This document shows, piece after piece, positions 12,001 to 22,529 of a stretch of DNA of 27,500 nt. Source of the DNA: Neocallimastix lanati (nom. inval.). Lineage: Eukaryota > Neocallimastigomycota > Neocallimastigomycetes > Neocallimastigales > Neocallimastigaceae. The translations under genes were made by a program, and so were the position numbers. How positions within the stretch are numbered: position 1 is the stretch's first letter; the number at the start of each line of letters is the position of its first letter. The DNA is taken from contig JACVTC010000019.1 in NCBI GenBank assembly GCA_016946835.1, positions 685,001 through 712,500 of the forward strand. The letters are read 5' to 3'. A model generated the notes under the pieces. The model made no database searches. It saw nothing but the letters and a program-made list of their open reading frames with translations, and was not told where the DNA came from.

Positions 12001-12220
12001 ATTTTTTAAGAATATTTTATTTTTTAAGAATATTTTATTTTTTAAGAATATTTTATTTTTTAAGAATATTTTATTTTTTAAGAATATTTTATTTTTTAAG
12101 AATATTTTATTTTTTAAGAATATTTTATTTTTTAAGAATATTTTATTTTTTAAGAATATTTTATTTTTTAAGAATATTTTATTTTTTAAGAATATTTTAT
12201 TTTTTAGAATATTTTATTAA
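12001..12220 (+). repeat. 18-bp tandem repeat array, about 12 copies
   Basis: The unit AAGAATATTTTATTTTTT recurs with an exact 18-bp period from 12008 to 12188 (eleven AAG starts), followed by one shortened copy near 12206. Units are identical apart from the last. It lies in the loop of the large inverted repeat. Confidence 0.95.
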
Positions 12221-12249
12221 TATATTTAGTTTAGAGATTTATATATACA

Positions 12250-12635
12250 TATATATATATATTGTTAAGGATATTTAAATACTGTTCTAACATAGTAACT
12301 GTCATTAATATACTTACGAGGGAATTCCTAGCTATGGGCTCATATGCACATAGCTAAACTACGAATAATCAATTTGCTAACTAAATACTATTACAAAGTG
12401 GGTTAACACGTGACTTATTTAGGTTAGGCTATTCTAGCCTCGCTTCTAGGGAGTTAGGCACCGAAAAAGCATTCCGAGAAAAATCGTTCTAGAAAATCTC
12501 AGCAATAATATGTATGGTTAGAGCGCCAATGCTGAATAAACAGTAAGGCTGTCCAGTAGGGACTATATCTACAAAGTGTTGTGACTACCTTAATATTCCC
12601 ATGTCTTAAGGGGGCATAGAGCGGACACACCGGAA

Positions 12636-12685
<50 letters not shown>
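12250..12685 (+). mobile_element. Poly(A)-tailed, hairpin-rich retroposon-like insert
   Basis: About 390 bp of complex, much less AT-rich sequence ends in a 48-nt poly(A) (12638-12685). No protein is readable. Several short perfect stems are visible: TAGCTATG/CATAGCTA (12329-12336 and 12349-12356), AGGCTA-TTC-TAGCCT (12426-12440), TGCTG/CAGTA around AATAAA (12530-12545, closed by an outer GCC/GGC) and GTCC/GGAC near 12552. GGTTAGAGCG at 12517 resembles a tRNA D-arm, but I find no convincing box B. It could be a SINE or a retrocopy of a structured noncoding RNA. No target-site duplication was recognised. Confidence 0.45.
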
Positions 12686-12688
<3 letters not shown>

Positions 12689-13068
12689 AAAGTATATATT
12701 AATGAAATTTTCAAAAATATATTTTTTTTTGTATATTATTTTTAAAGATATATAAAACTTTTAATTTTTATTAAAATAATGATTTTTTTTAAAAAATATA
12801 TATATATTATTTTTAAAAATATATAAAGAATAATCTTTTTATCTTTTTATATAATTTTAAGATATATAAGCCTTTTTAATTTTTCTTTCTTTTTTTTTTT
12901 TTTTTATTAAAATACTCTTTATTGATTTAATGAATATTTCATTTTATTTTTATTTTTTTTTTTAATATAAATATAAAAATGATAATAATAATAATATTAA
13001 AAAACTTTAACCCTAATTTGAATTATCTATCAAAATTATTTATTTATTAATTTATTTATTAATATATT
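12686..13068. other. Degenerate AT-rich tandem segments
   Basis: No gene. Three loose copies of a block resembling TATTATTTTTAAAGATATAT occur near 12736, 12800 and 12850, so this looks like an old tandem repeat. T runs follow. Confidence 0.5.
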
Positions 13069-13095
13069 AATAAGCCACGATTTTCGAAATGCAAC
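13069..13095 (+). repeat. TAAGCCACG direct repeat, copy 1
   Basis: Starts TAAGCCACG, then TTTTCGAAATGCAAC. The same order (TAAGCCACG, TTTCGAAATACAAC) recurs at 13346. Both stand out from the AT background. Confidence 0.7.
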
Positions 13096-13345
13096 CATCT
13101 GAAATGAAATTTTACAAAATGCAACACATATTTTATTAAATTAATATTTTTTTTTAATGTTAACTAATAATAAATAAAGTGCTTATGAAAATTTTATTGA
13201 TGTTTAAAACTTCAAAAAAAAAATTAACTCATTTTTATTTATTTATTTACAATTATTTTTATTTATTTCTCATTTTATTTTTTTATTTATTTATTTACAA
13301 TTTTTTAAAAAAATGTAGTGTTAAATTATGAATTAATATTTATTT

Positions 13346-13372
13346 ATAAGCCACGTTTCGAAATACAACGCA
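13346..13372 (+). repeat. TAAGCCACG direct repeat, copy 2
   Basis: Second copy, 277 bp after the first and same orientation. It borders the inner edge of the right inverted-repeat arm and is followed by complex sequence to about 13400. Confidence 0.7.
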
Positions 13373-13799
13373 TTTCCTAGTACGTATCACATTGGGTTAG
13401 ATTATAATGTTTTTTTATTGCTTCAAAAAAATTTTTTTTAATCTTCGTTTTTATTTTTATTAATTATGTAGTATTTATAAAACTAATGATATAGATATAA
13501 AAGTTATTAATAAAAATATTTAATATCTTTTTTTTTATTTTTTTTTTTATTTTTATTATACATTTTAATGGAAAATTATTACTTTATAGTATAAAAAGTT
13601 ATTAATAAAAATATAAAAATAAAAATATTTCATAGAAAATTTACTATATAGTTTTATAGTATTAATAAAAATTAATGATATATAACAGTTTCAAATATAA
13701 ATAAATATATCAAAATAAAAATAATAATAAAATAATTATATAGAAATATTTAATGAAAAAGATATTTTTAATATTTCTTATTTTTTTTAAATTAAATTT

Positions 13800-15060
13800 T
13801 TAAAAAGTACTAATTTTAAAACAATTATAATTAAGAAAGATTTTAATTGGCAATAATTGCGATAAGATAGAATTTAGATAATTTTTTTCATTTGATCATT
13901 ACTTTGACATATATTATAAACTAGTATTAATAATATTTGAATTTATTAAACACTTAAACAGTAATTACCTAATATTATTTCTAGATCTTCCATTATAAAT
14001 TAATTTGAATTCCATAGTTCTATTTTTTTCCAATTAAGAAATTGATTTCATCAATTTTCTTATTTTATTTTATTTTATTTTAATTTATTTTTTTTTTCCA
14101 AATTCCTTCATTTTTCCTTTTGTAATTATTATAAGATAAAGAATCTTCTTGCTTTAATGCATATATTAATTTATAAAAAGAATGCTTTTTTTGAAAATAT
14201 ATTATTTAAATAATTCTTGAAAGATTCTGATGCATTATTGACTATATGTTCTATATTTTTATAGTGCCAAATAGAGTATTTAATATATATATTAGGAATT
14301 TTTTTTTTCTTCTGTATTAGATATACCTTTTTCGAAATCACAATGAAAATTTTTTTGAGTAATTATAGTATTATTGCTATACATTTTAGCATTTTTCTTT
14401 ATTTTTTTCAAATAATATTTCATAACAAATTTGTTCTTTATTTTTTAATATCAAAAAAGAAGTAGTATGAAAACTATTTAAATATTTAATATAAGTTCTT
14501 GTAATGAACATTTAGTAATTAAATTTAGGTACAATATATAAAAAGTACCATCTACAAATATATCTTCATTATATTTCATAAATATTTTTACTTGGAAATG
14601 GGACTGGAAGATTATTAAATTTGTATTTTTGAATATCATAAAATTCTCATTTCTTACTGTTTTTATATTTTATAATATTTTGATTCATAAGGAATTTCAT
14701 CAAATTTTATTACATTAGGAGGTAGTTGTTTGTTTATATCTCTTGTTATTTTGGATTCAATTGTTTTATATTCAGGACATATAAATCCCATTTCTTGTGA
14801 AATTTCATTAAATATATGTTTTAGGTTTTTTACCCAAAGGAATTGAACTTTTTTTAATTTCATCTTTATTTTATGCTTTGCAATTGATATAAATGAATAA
14901 ATTTTTTTTTTTTTTTTTTCAAGATGATTATGTAAACTTTCATTATTTTAAACCATAAAAAGGAAATTTTAAAATATGAAAGATTTGCATTTATTTAAAG
15001 TTTTATATTCAGTACATCTATATATTTTAGAATTATTTTCTTCCATTCATAATATAATAT
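13800..15060 (-). pseudogene. Decayed Mutator-like (MULE) transposase, copy 2
   Basis: On the minus strand this gives the same protein as copy 1, broken in different places. Readable parts include SQEMGFICPEYKTIESKI (within 14663-14863) and, further on, FHCDFEKGISNTEEKK (ending near 14310) followed by an IWHYKN-like segment. In MULE transposases a DFEKG-type motif and a following Cys/Trp-His segment mark the second catalytic Asp region, so this copy shows what is missing from copy 1. An A run near 14901-14919 and a 46-bp inversion at 14937-14982 break the zinc-finger part. Many stops; not functional. Confidence 0.75.
14937..14982 (+). repeat. Micro-inverted segment inside MULE copy 2
   Basis: This 46-bp piece matches 10646-10691 on the same strand with three base differences, while everything around it matches on the opposite strand. 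It starts with CTTTCAT and ends with ATGAAAG, which are reverse complements of each other. Confidence 0.85.
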
Positions 15061-15270
15061 CTTAATTAAATATTTAAATAAATATATTTAATTATACATT
15101 CTATGGCTAAAAATCTTTTAAATACAAATATTTTTTTTTATAAAAAGATAAAAAATTTTTTTTATTAAGTTATTTATCATTTATTTAATTTATTTGTTAT
15201 TGATAAGTTTGTTTTAATTTTTTTTTTTTTTTTTAATTAAAAAGTGTTTTTAAGAAAATATTTTATTAAT

Positions 15271-16992
15271 TACCCATATTAAAAAAAATTTTAATCTCAA
15301 ATATTAGGATATTTCTATCTTTATTTCTAATACTAAAATTTCTAATAATAATTATATATTATCAATATAACATTGTGTAACATTACATTAATTTTTATTA
15401 TATATTTTATAAAATTAAAATTATTTATTTTCTAAAAATTGTGAAAGAATATTTTTTATTAAAACATTCAAAATAATTCTTTTAAGTTTATTCTTTTTTT
15501 AAGATATACTTGATAAATTAAAATGAATAAATAAAATAAAAATTATAAAATATTTTTAAAATTTAGTAAAAATATATTTCATGCTATCAATATATCTGAA
15601 AAAATTATTATTTATTAAAAAAGAATTAAATTAGTATATCGAATAAAAAAGTTATGAAATAAATTCAATAATGAATTTTTTTTTTTTTTTTTTTTTTTTT
15701 AAATAATCATATATAAAAATATGGATGGTGGATAAATTAATATTTTTTTATAGATAATATTATGTAAATAAGAATATTTCTATATAATAAAATATTAAAT
15801 AAAAGTATAATTAAAAAATTAGCACACATATAGTAAAGTGTATTTAATAAATATTGTTTTTGTTGTTGTCATTATTATTATTTGTAGTTATAAAAATGAG
15901 AAGAATTTACAGAATTAGTAACATAGTTTGATAATAAAAATTATATTATTAATGTATTGTTTAACTGTTAAAAAAATTTATAAAAATTAAAGATATTAAT
16001 TTATTTTGCTTAAAAAACAAATTAAAATAAACTTTATATTTTAATTAAATTTCAAAAAAAAAAAAAAAAAATTTCATTATTGAATTTATATATCATAACT
16101 TTTTTATTCGATAAACTAATGTATATTTACTCGATTAATATACTATATATGTAATATATAAATAAATGTTTGATTCATATTTTTAAATATATATAAATTA
16201 TATATTAACATTAATAAAAGTATTTTATTATTAATAAATATTACTAAATATAGCATATATAAGGACAGTCAATTTTAATAATTTAATAAAAAATATTACA
16301 AAAATAATTATATATATATAATTGAATAAAAATAATTTTAGTTTACCTTAACATAATAAAATAAGATAAATAGAAAAAATTTTACTTTAAAAAAAAAAAA
16401 AAAAAAACAAGTTAATATTTATTGTAATAAAATATTTAAATTTAGGAATTAGTAAATTAATATATATATTTTGTAATTAAGAAATTAATAAATATTGAAA
16501 GTACATCTTTATTCAATATTTAAGAAACATATCATAAAGTAATTATAAATATTAAAATAATATAATATATAGTATATTAAATTGATTTATTAATGTGAAT
16601 TTATATAATTTTAAATATGAAATAATAATATTTTAAATTCTTATTTACTTAATGAAAAGAATATATAATTATATATATATATATATATATCAAAAATATT
16701 AACCTTTCCTTCATTTAATATTATTCAATCTATTTATATTTATATTAACTTTTTTTTTTTATTTTTTTTATTTATATTTTTATTATAATTTTATTATTAT
16801 TATTATTATTATTATTTTATTTTTATTTTTATTTTTTTATGGTTAAAAAAATTTACGATTTTATTTTTTTGTTTAAATAATAATACACATTATATTTTAA
16901 TATAATAAAATTGCAAATATATAAAATTCAAAATAAAACAAAATAAAAGTTATTTCTAGTAGCTTTTTTAATAAAAGTAAATAATAGGCAAA
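15271..16992. other. AT-rich intergenic region upstream of the ALIX-like gene
   Basis: No gene. It holds a small inverted repeat (15631-16120), TA repeats near 16670-16690, and T-rich and ATT-rich stretches at 16750-16835 that may belong to the promoter of the gene starting at 16993. No recognised promoter motif. Confidence 0.65.
15631..16120. repeat. Inverted repeat with about 70-bp arms and about 350-bp spacer
   Basis: The arm 15631-15700 contains ATCGAATAAAAAAGTTATGA, then TAAATTCAATAATGAA and a poly(T). The arm 16053-16120 carries the same order reversed and complemented, ending in poly(A). The core matches over about 45 bases with one small indel. Non-coding. Confidence 0.75.
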
Positions 16993-17185
16993 ATGATGTT
17001 AGGTATAGATTTAAGAAAAACCAAACCAAACTCAGTAAGTGCGGCAATTAAACAATATATTTCAATTACTTATGATGAAGATCCTACTGCTTACACTGAA
17101 GATTTAAACCAATTTGAAAAAATTAGAAATGATATTATCAACTTACCAGTTTGTGATAATTCTATTAATGTTTTATATAAGTGAG

Positions 17186-17227
<42 letters not shown>

Positions 17228-17334
17228 ATTTACTTAAAATATATAAAGTAGTATATTGAGAATGATTTTATTTAATAGAATTACAAGCATGATTTATTTA
17301 ATATTTTATTGACAGGAAATAAAATGTGGCCAAT

Positions 17335-17370
<36 letters not shown>

Positions 17371-19843
17371 ATTATTAATTTTGTTAATATTTAATGAATA
17401 TGATAAAAATAGTAGAAAAAATAATAAATATAAAATTAATAAATAAATAAATAATAAATAATAAATAAATAAATAAATAAATAAATAGAAATTACATCAT
17501 AATAAGAAATAGCATTTAGAAATAGTAAAGATATATATTGAATATTAAAAATAATGAAATCCATTCTAATTATGTTATTTTATTGTTAAAATTTAATAAT
17601 ACATTTTGTTAATAAATAAAGATACTATGGTCAATTAACATATCTCTGTGCTAAATTTCCTTTAGAAGACAATAAGGTTAATTTAATAAATATAATAATT
17701 AATAAAATATTTATAAATGTCAAAATTTTAATATTATATATATTTATTATCATTGAATTAATATTAAATTTATTTTTATATTAAATAAAAATAAAATCAA
17801 GATCACTTGTGTTTTTTCATGGACTCCTTCTTTTGGCAAAGATAAGAAATATGTTAGTATTTCTTCTGTTGAATATGAAAAAGCATGCGTTTTATTTAAT
17901 ATCGGTTCTATGTATAGTTTTGTCGGTACTAAAGAAAATTTAGAAAATTCAGAAGATATTAAAAATGCTTGTATTTATTTTCAAGTTAGTATATTTATAA
18001 ATATAAAATATTAAGTAGATAAAAATGAATTTATTACCTTTATTGATATTATATTGATATTATGTAAATTATTTTGGTCGAGAATTTTTGTTAAAATATA
18101 ATTTAATTTTTATTAATTTTTAATTAATATATTATTTAGCGTGCTGCTGGTGTCTTTTCTTATTTGAAAGAAGAACTTCATGGATCATTAAAATGTCCAG
18201 TTCCTCCAGATATGTTACCAAATTCACTTGATTTTTTAATTAAATTAATGTTAGCTCAAGCTCAGGAATGTTTCTGGAAGAAGGCTGTTTTAAGTAAAAT
18301 GAAAAATGGAACTATTATGAAATTAGCTAAAGCAGCTTCTAACTTATATGTTGAAGCCTATAGAGCTGGATCAAACAATAATAATATACCACAAGTAATT
18401 ATATCATTATAATTATTATTATATTTTTCTAAATTTCAGTTGATTAAAAGTAATTCAAATTTTAAATTATATCTATTTATTTTTATTTTATTTTTTTTTT
18501 TATTTTTTTTTAATATATTTATTTAATTACAACTTTAAAACAAATTTAATAATAATAAAAAGGAATGGATTTCATATACTTTAAGTAAAATGTATTATTT
18601 AGATGCAGCTTCTTTAGTTCGTTATGCTATGACTAAATATGATACTTGTAAATATGGTGAACAAATTTCTTGTTTACAAGAAGCTGAAAGGCTTATGTTA
18701 AGATGTAAGAATTTAAAGCAGCATTTGCAAGAAGATTATTATGAAGACCTTAAGGTATTTTTTTTTTTTTTCTAATAATATAAAAATAGTTATTAAAATC
18801 AATACTAATGATGTATATGCATATATATTATAATATTTATTATATAAAATTTTATTATTAAATATGTTTATAATAAATTTATATCAAACAATAATATAAA
18901 TTTAATATTATAAAATAAAGTCATTCACAAAATTTGTTAGTAGTAGAGTAAAGGAAGAAAATGATAGTAATGATAAAATTTATATGGATGTAAGTTATGC
19001 CACATATTTTGTATTTTAATTTTAATATTAAAAGACAACAATAAATTAAATATCATTGTTATAGTTTAATAATAATTTAGTTAATATATTGTTATTCATA
19101 TTCTTTTTATTTATTAATTTATTAATTTATTATATAATACTATTTTTTATTATTTTATATTACATTTTATTATATTTTTTAAATATTTAATTGTTTAAAA
19201 TATTTAGCTTATTCCGGATTTTGGAAAAATCCAACCTGTTGAGGGTGCTATTATGGTTAAGCCAATTCCACTTCCAGATCAAAAGGCTTTAGAAGGAATT
19301 ATTGGAAAACCATTATTTGATTCTTTAATTCCATTTAATTATCATGAAATCACTGTTAATTATAATACTAATAAGGATCAATTAGTTACTAATCTTATTA
19401 ATAAATTGAAGTCTGAGAGTCAAACTTGTGAAGAGTAAATATTATTTTATTAAAGGAAATAATAATAATACAAATATCATAATTTTTTTCATGATTAATC
19501 TTTTTAAGAAAGAAATTGATATTAATTGAATTATAAAATATTATTATATAACTTTATATATGTATAATTTTTTTATAAAAAAAAAAAAAAAAAGAAAAGT
19601 ATCTTCATTAAATATTAATGCTTCCATTGATGCTTTGGATCAAACTCATGGTTTACCACAATCAGTTATCGATAGATCTAATATTGTTATTAGAAAGGGT
19701 GGTTTAAAGACTATTGAAGAAACCTTTACTAAAGCTTCTGCTATTTCACAAGAAAATCAACAAATTATTGATAAGGTAAGTTATATAATTTACTAGTAAT
19801 ATATAATATTAATAAAAATTGGTATTTTTAATAAAACTATTAA

Positions 19844-19891
<48 letters not shown>

Positions 19892-19898
19892 AAATAAA

Positions 19899-19964
<66 letters not shown>

Positions 19965-21106
19965 TTAATAATTATATATTATTAAATATGTATTAACGAT
20001 TCAAATATCATATTATATAATATCTATAGTTAAAGAAGGACTTAAGTGAAGAAGAAAATGATGATTTAGCTGCCAAAAGTCAGTTTGGAGACAGATGGAC
20101 TAGAGAAACATCTCGTAATTTGAATAGAGGTTTAATGGATAAATTAAAGAGTTATGAAGAAAAAATTAATCAAGCCGTAATTGCTGATGGTGTTGTTCGT
20201 GATAAGATTGATAAAAACATTGTTGGTATTGAAACTTTAAGTTCCACAAAAGAAGAACTTGAAGCTTCTATTCCAGCTTGTCGTCCAAATGCTTCTTTAA
20301 ATATTCAAAATAATCCAGAAATAGTTAATTTAAAGGAAAAAATGAAACAATTTGAGCAGACACTTGAACAAAAACAAACTATTATTAAGAATCTTAATGA
20401 CAAATGTAAAAATGATACTATCAATAATGTTGTATTAATGCTAATTACAAATAAAGAAGAAATTAATAAAGAAAAAATTGTTGGTGAACAATTACAAAAA
20501 TATAATACCGACAGAGAAATTATTAATGACTTCATTGAAGGATTAAAAAATCTTACTAATGAGATTGTAGAATTGAACTCTGTATTTGTATTAAAAAAGT
20601 ACAAGGATAATTTACTTACAGAAAGAGAAAACGCCTTAAAGAATTTAGAAACTTCTTACAAGGTTTATGAAGAAATTTGTATGAATTTAGATGAAGGTAT
20701 TAACTTCCATTCTAGAATTAATTCTCTTCTTAAGGCTTTAAGTGGAAATGTTAGTGATTTTATTTTCGCTCGTAAATTAGATATGAAGGAAAGAATTAAT
20801 GATTTAACCTCAAATATTTCTACTGGTAATTTAATGGATGCTTCACGTGGTAACAATGGTATTAGTACTCCACCCCCACTTCCTTCTCGTGTAACTGGTC
20901 AACCATCTACTGGTGGTTATCCATCATTTTCGAATGCTTATCCACCAGCTGGAAGTTATCCACCAGCTGGAAGTTATCCACCAACTGGAAGTTATCCTCC
21001 ACCTGGAGGTTATCCACCTCCACCTAATGGTTATGGTTATCCACCTGCTAATCCAAATCAATCATATTATCCATATCCACCAAGCAGTAATTACCAGAAG
21101 AAGTAA
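16993..21106 (+). CDS. BRO1: ALIX/Bro1/PalA family ESCRT-associated protein, nine exons
   Basis: Scaffold expected on endosomes and at membrane-repair or abscission sites, binding ESCRT-III (Snf7/CHMP4) through its BRO1 domain. Exons: 16993-17180, 17622-17676, 17802-17984, 18140-18394, 18563-18754, 18921-18989, 19208-19434, 19595-19775, 20030-21106. All phases join, giving 808 residues (human ALIX is 868). The BRO1 domain covers roughly the first 370 residues, e.g. LYKYYGQLTYLCAKFP across intron 1 and ITCVFSWTPSF in exon 3. The V domain (about 380-700) includes RWTRETSRNLNRGLMDKL and DFIFARKLDMKERI, both with collinear ALIX counterparts. The tail has four GSYPP-type repeats and ends NQSYYPYPP, close to the ALIX tail style. 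Fungi usually have two such proteins (Bro1 and PalA/Rim20) and I cannot say which this is, so the symbol denotes the family. The start is the first of two adjacent Met codons. Confidence 0.93.
17181..17621 (+). other. Intron 1 of the ALIX-like gene, with poly(T) tracts and TAAA repeats
   Basis: Largest intron of the gene (441 bp), donor GTGAGT, acceptor AAATAAAG. It holds poly(T) runs at 17189-17223 (35 nt) and 17337-17366 (30 nt) and a TAAA microsatellite at about 17436-17487. Removing it joins AA to A to make Lys in the conserved LYKYYGQ motif. Confidence 0.85.
19776..20029 (+). other. Intron 8 of the ALIX-like gene, with AAAT and AAT microsatellites
   Basis: Donor GTAAGT, acceptor CTATAG. 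The segment 19844-19962 is a run of AAAT units that passes into a run of AAT units. It separates the N-terminal part of the V domain from the rest in exon 9. Confidence 0.85.
20930..21025 (+). repeat. Coding tandem repeat for GSYPP units
   Basis: Within exon 9, near-identical 24-base units (TATCCACCAGCTGGAAGT and variants) encode consecutive YPPAGS, YPPAGS, YPPTGS, YPPPGG blocks in the proline-rich tail. Unit number could vary between strains. Confidence 0.85.
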
Positions 21107-21871
21107 TAATAATAATTAAAAAAAAAAAAAAAAAAAAAAAAAAGAATTAAAATTATCGACAAAAAATATTGTTTAATAAAATATAAATTAAAATAATATT
21201 AAATAAAATAATTCTAATAATCCTAACAAAATTATAAATATATATATATATATATAAATATATAAATAATTAATAAAAATTTAATCATAATATTATTATT
21301 ATTAAATAAAATTTATTTTGCTTAATAATTATTCAAACATATATATAAATATATTTATATTAGTCAAATTATTAAAATATATGCAATGTTTTAATTTATA
21401 TATATTAATAGTGATAAATATTCATAATAAAAAATATACTTGCAAGTAACAAATAAAATAAAATAAATAAATAAGTAAATAAATGAATTGAAAATCTTTT
21501 AAATTCATAAATAGAAAAAAATTTTTGAATTAAATTCAATTGACGGTATGACTGTCAATCTAATAACATTTTTTTTAATTACAAATAATACAATAAATTA
21601 TAGTATAATATTAGCATTTAAAAAATGAGAATTACTAAAAATAATAAGTTTATTTTTAAAATATTGTTATAATTGTTTTGTTATTATATTTTGATATTTG
21701 GAATTATTTTTTATTATATATTAAAAAAAATTTTTTTTAGAAACATTTTTAATTTTATAATTTATAAATTTAATATTAATTATTTAAAATTTTATTTTAA
21801 ATTATGTATTATTGCTATTAAAATTTATTATTTATTTATAATACTTTTTTTCTAAAATAAAAAAAAAAAAG
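21107..21871. other. AT-rich region downstream of the ALIX-like gene
   Basis: Holds the presumed 3' end of the ALIX-like gene, with a poly(A) tract at 21119-21143 and AATAAA-like words. Beyond it are TA repeats near 21238-21260 and AT-rich filler. No gene. Confidence 0.7.
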
Positions 21872-22184
21872 ATGAAATGGTATTCCGTTGAATCTACCGT
21901 TGCTAAGAGCGTCGACGTCGAAATGATAAAGGCATGGATTTTCACATCCTGGTGAAAGATCTGATATAAATTCTGTTGATAACCATAATTTTGAAATTAT
22001 TACTAGCAATAATGGGCGCAGTGTTATCATCGATGAATGGGAAAAGTTAGAAACTATTGCTTCTAACACACTTTTATAATTATATAATATATAATATTTT
22101 CATTTTATGTATTTTATTTTTTTCTTTTAAATCATGTAATTTTATTATAATTATAAATTAAAGTTATTCTAAGTCTGAAAAAAA

Positions 22185-22215
<31 letters not shown>

Positions 22216-22217
22216 GA
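21872..22217 (+). pseudogene. Unidentified coding relic with A-tract
   Basis: A less AT-rich block reads NGIPLNLPLLRASTSK, two stops, then RHGFSHPGERSDINSVDN continuing openly to SNTLL and a TAA at 22077-22079. The composition and the long open end look like former coding sequence. About 100 bp of AT-rich sequence follows, then a 25-nt A run with two more A runs split by G. A retroposed gene fragment or a transposon ORF end are both possible. I do not recognise the protein. Confidence 0.45.
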
Positions 22218-22529
22218 AATATATTATTGTAAAGTAAATTAGAATATTGAAAATAAAATTTTATAAATATATAATTAATGTATTAATATTAAAAGATTTG
22301 AGTAATTATAGTTTGTTGTTAAATTTATTATTGCTGAAAATTATTTAGTAGGGAATATATGCACGAATTAAACTTATAATTATATCTAATAATTACAATT
22401 GAAAATATTAAAAAATTAAATGTCTAGACATTTAAATGAACTTCGTTAGAGAGTTATAAATCTGATAATTATAAATATATTATAAATTAATTAATTACTA
22501 AACTTTTATCAAATCATTTAATATTACGA
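22218..22529. other. AT-rich segment before the LINE relic
   Basis: Contains an inverted TGTCTAGACA at 22421-22430 and a few complex patches that may be decayed LINE sequence. Nothing readable. Confidence 0.5.

Larger units (their letters stand above)
13415..15270 (-). repeat. Right arm of large inverted repeat (MULE copy 2)
   Basis: Its reverse complement follows the left arm (10285-11965) from outer edge to inner edge. It keeps several hundred bases of the transposase 3' half (about 13800-14330) that the left arm has lost. The outer boundary is set where the AAAATATTTT-CTTAAAAA block stops matching. Confidence 0.85.

Noticed and set aside
12001-12220. Regular repeats that could suggest a CRISPR array
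   Set aside because: The units are directly adjacent with no spacers, and the window is eukaryotic.
12310-12317. ATACTTAC resembling the 5' end of U1 snRNA
   Set aside because: The match stops after eight bases, and neither a U1-70K loop nor an Sm site follows.
12499-12714. 71-residue minus-strand frame with a poly-Phe stretch
   Set aside because: It is a reading of the poly(A) tail and the structured non-coding insert on the opposite strand.
13007-13016. Telomere-like TAACCCTAA
   Set aside because: A single occurrence, not a tandem array.
20305-20856. Minus-strand open frames of 99 and 63 residues
   Set aside because: Antisense shadows of exon 9 of the ALIX-like gene.
20913-21119. 68-residue plus-strand frame rich in His/Ile
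   Set aside because: A second-frame reading of the GSYPP coding repeat.
21673-21855. 60-residue Ile/Phe/Tyr-rich frame
   Set aside because: AT-rich filler between genes; no motif and no conserved-looking segment.
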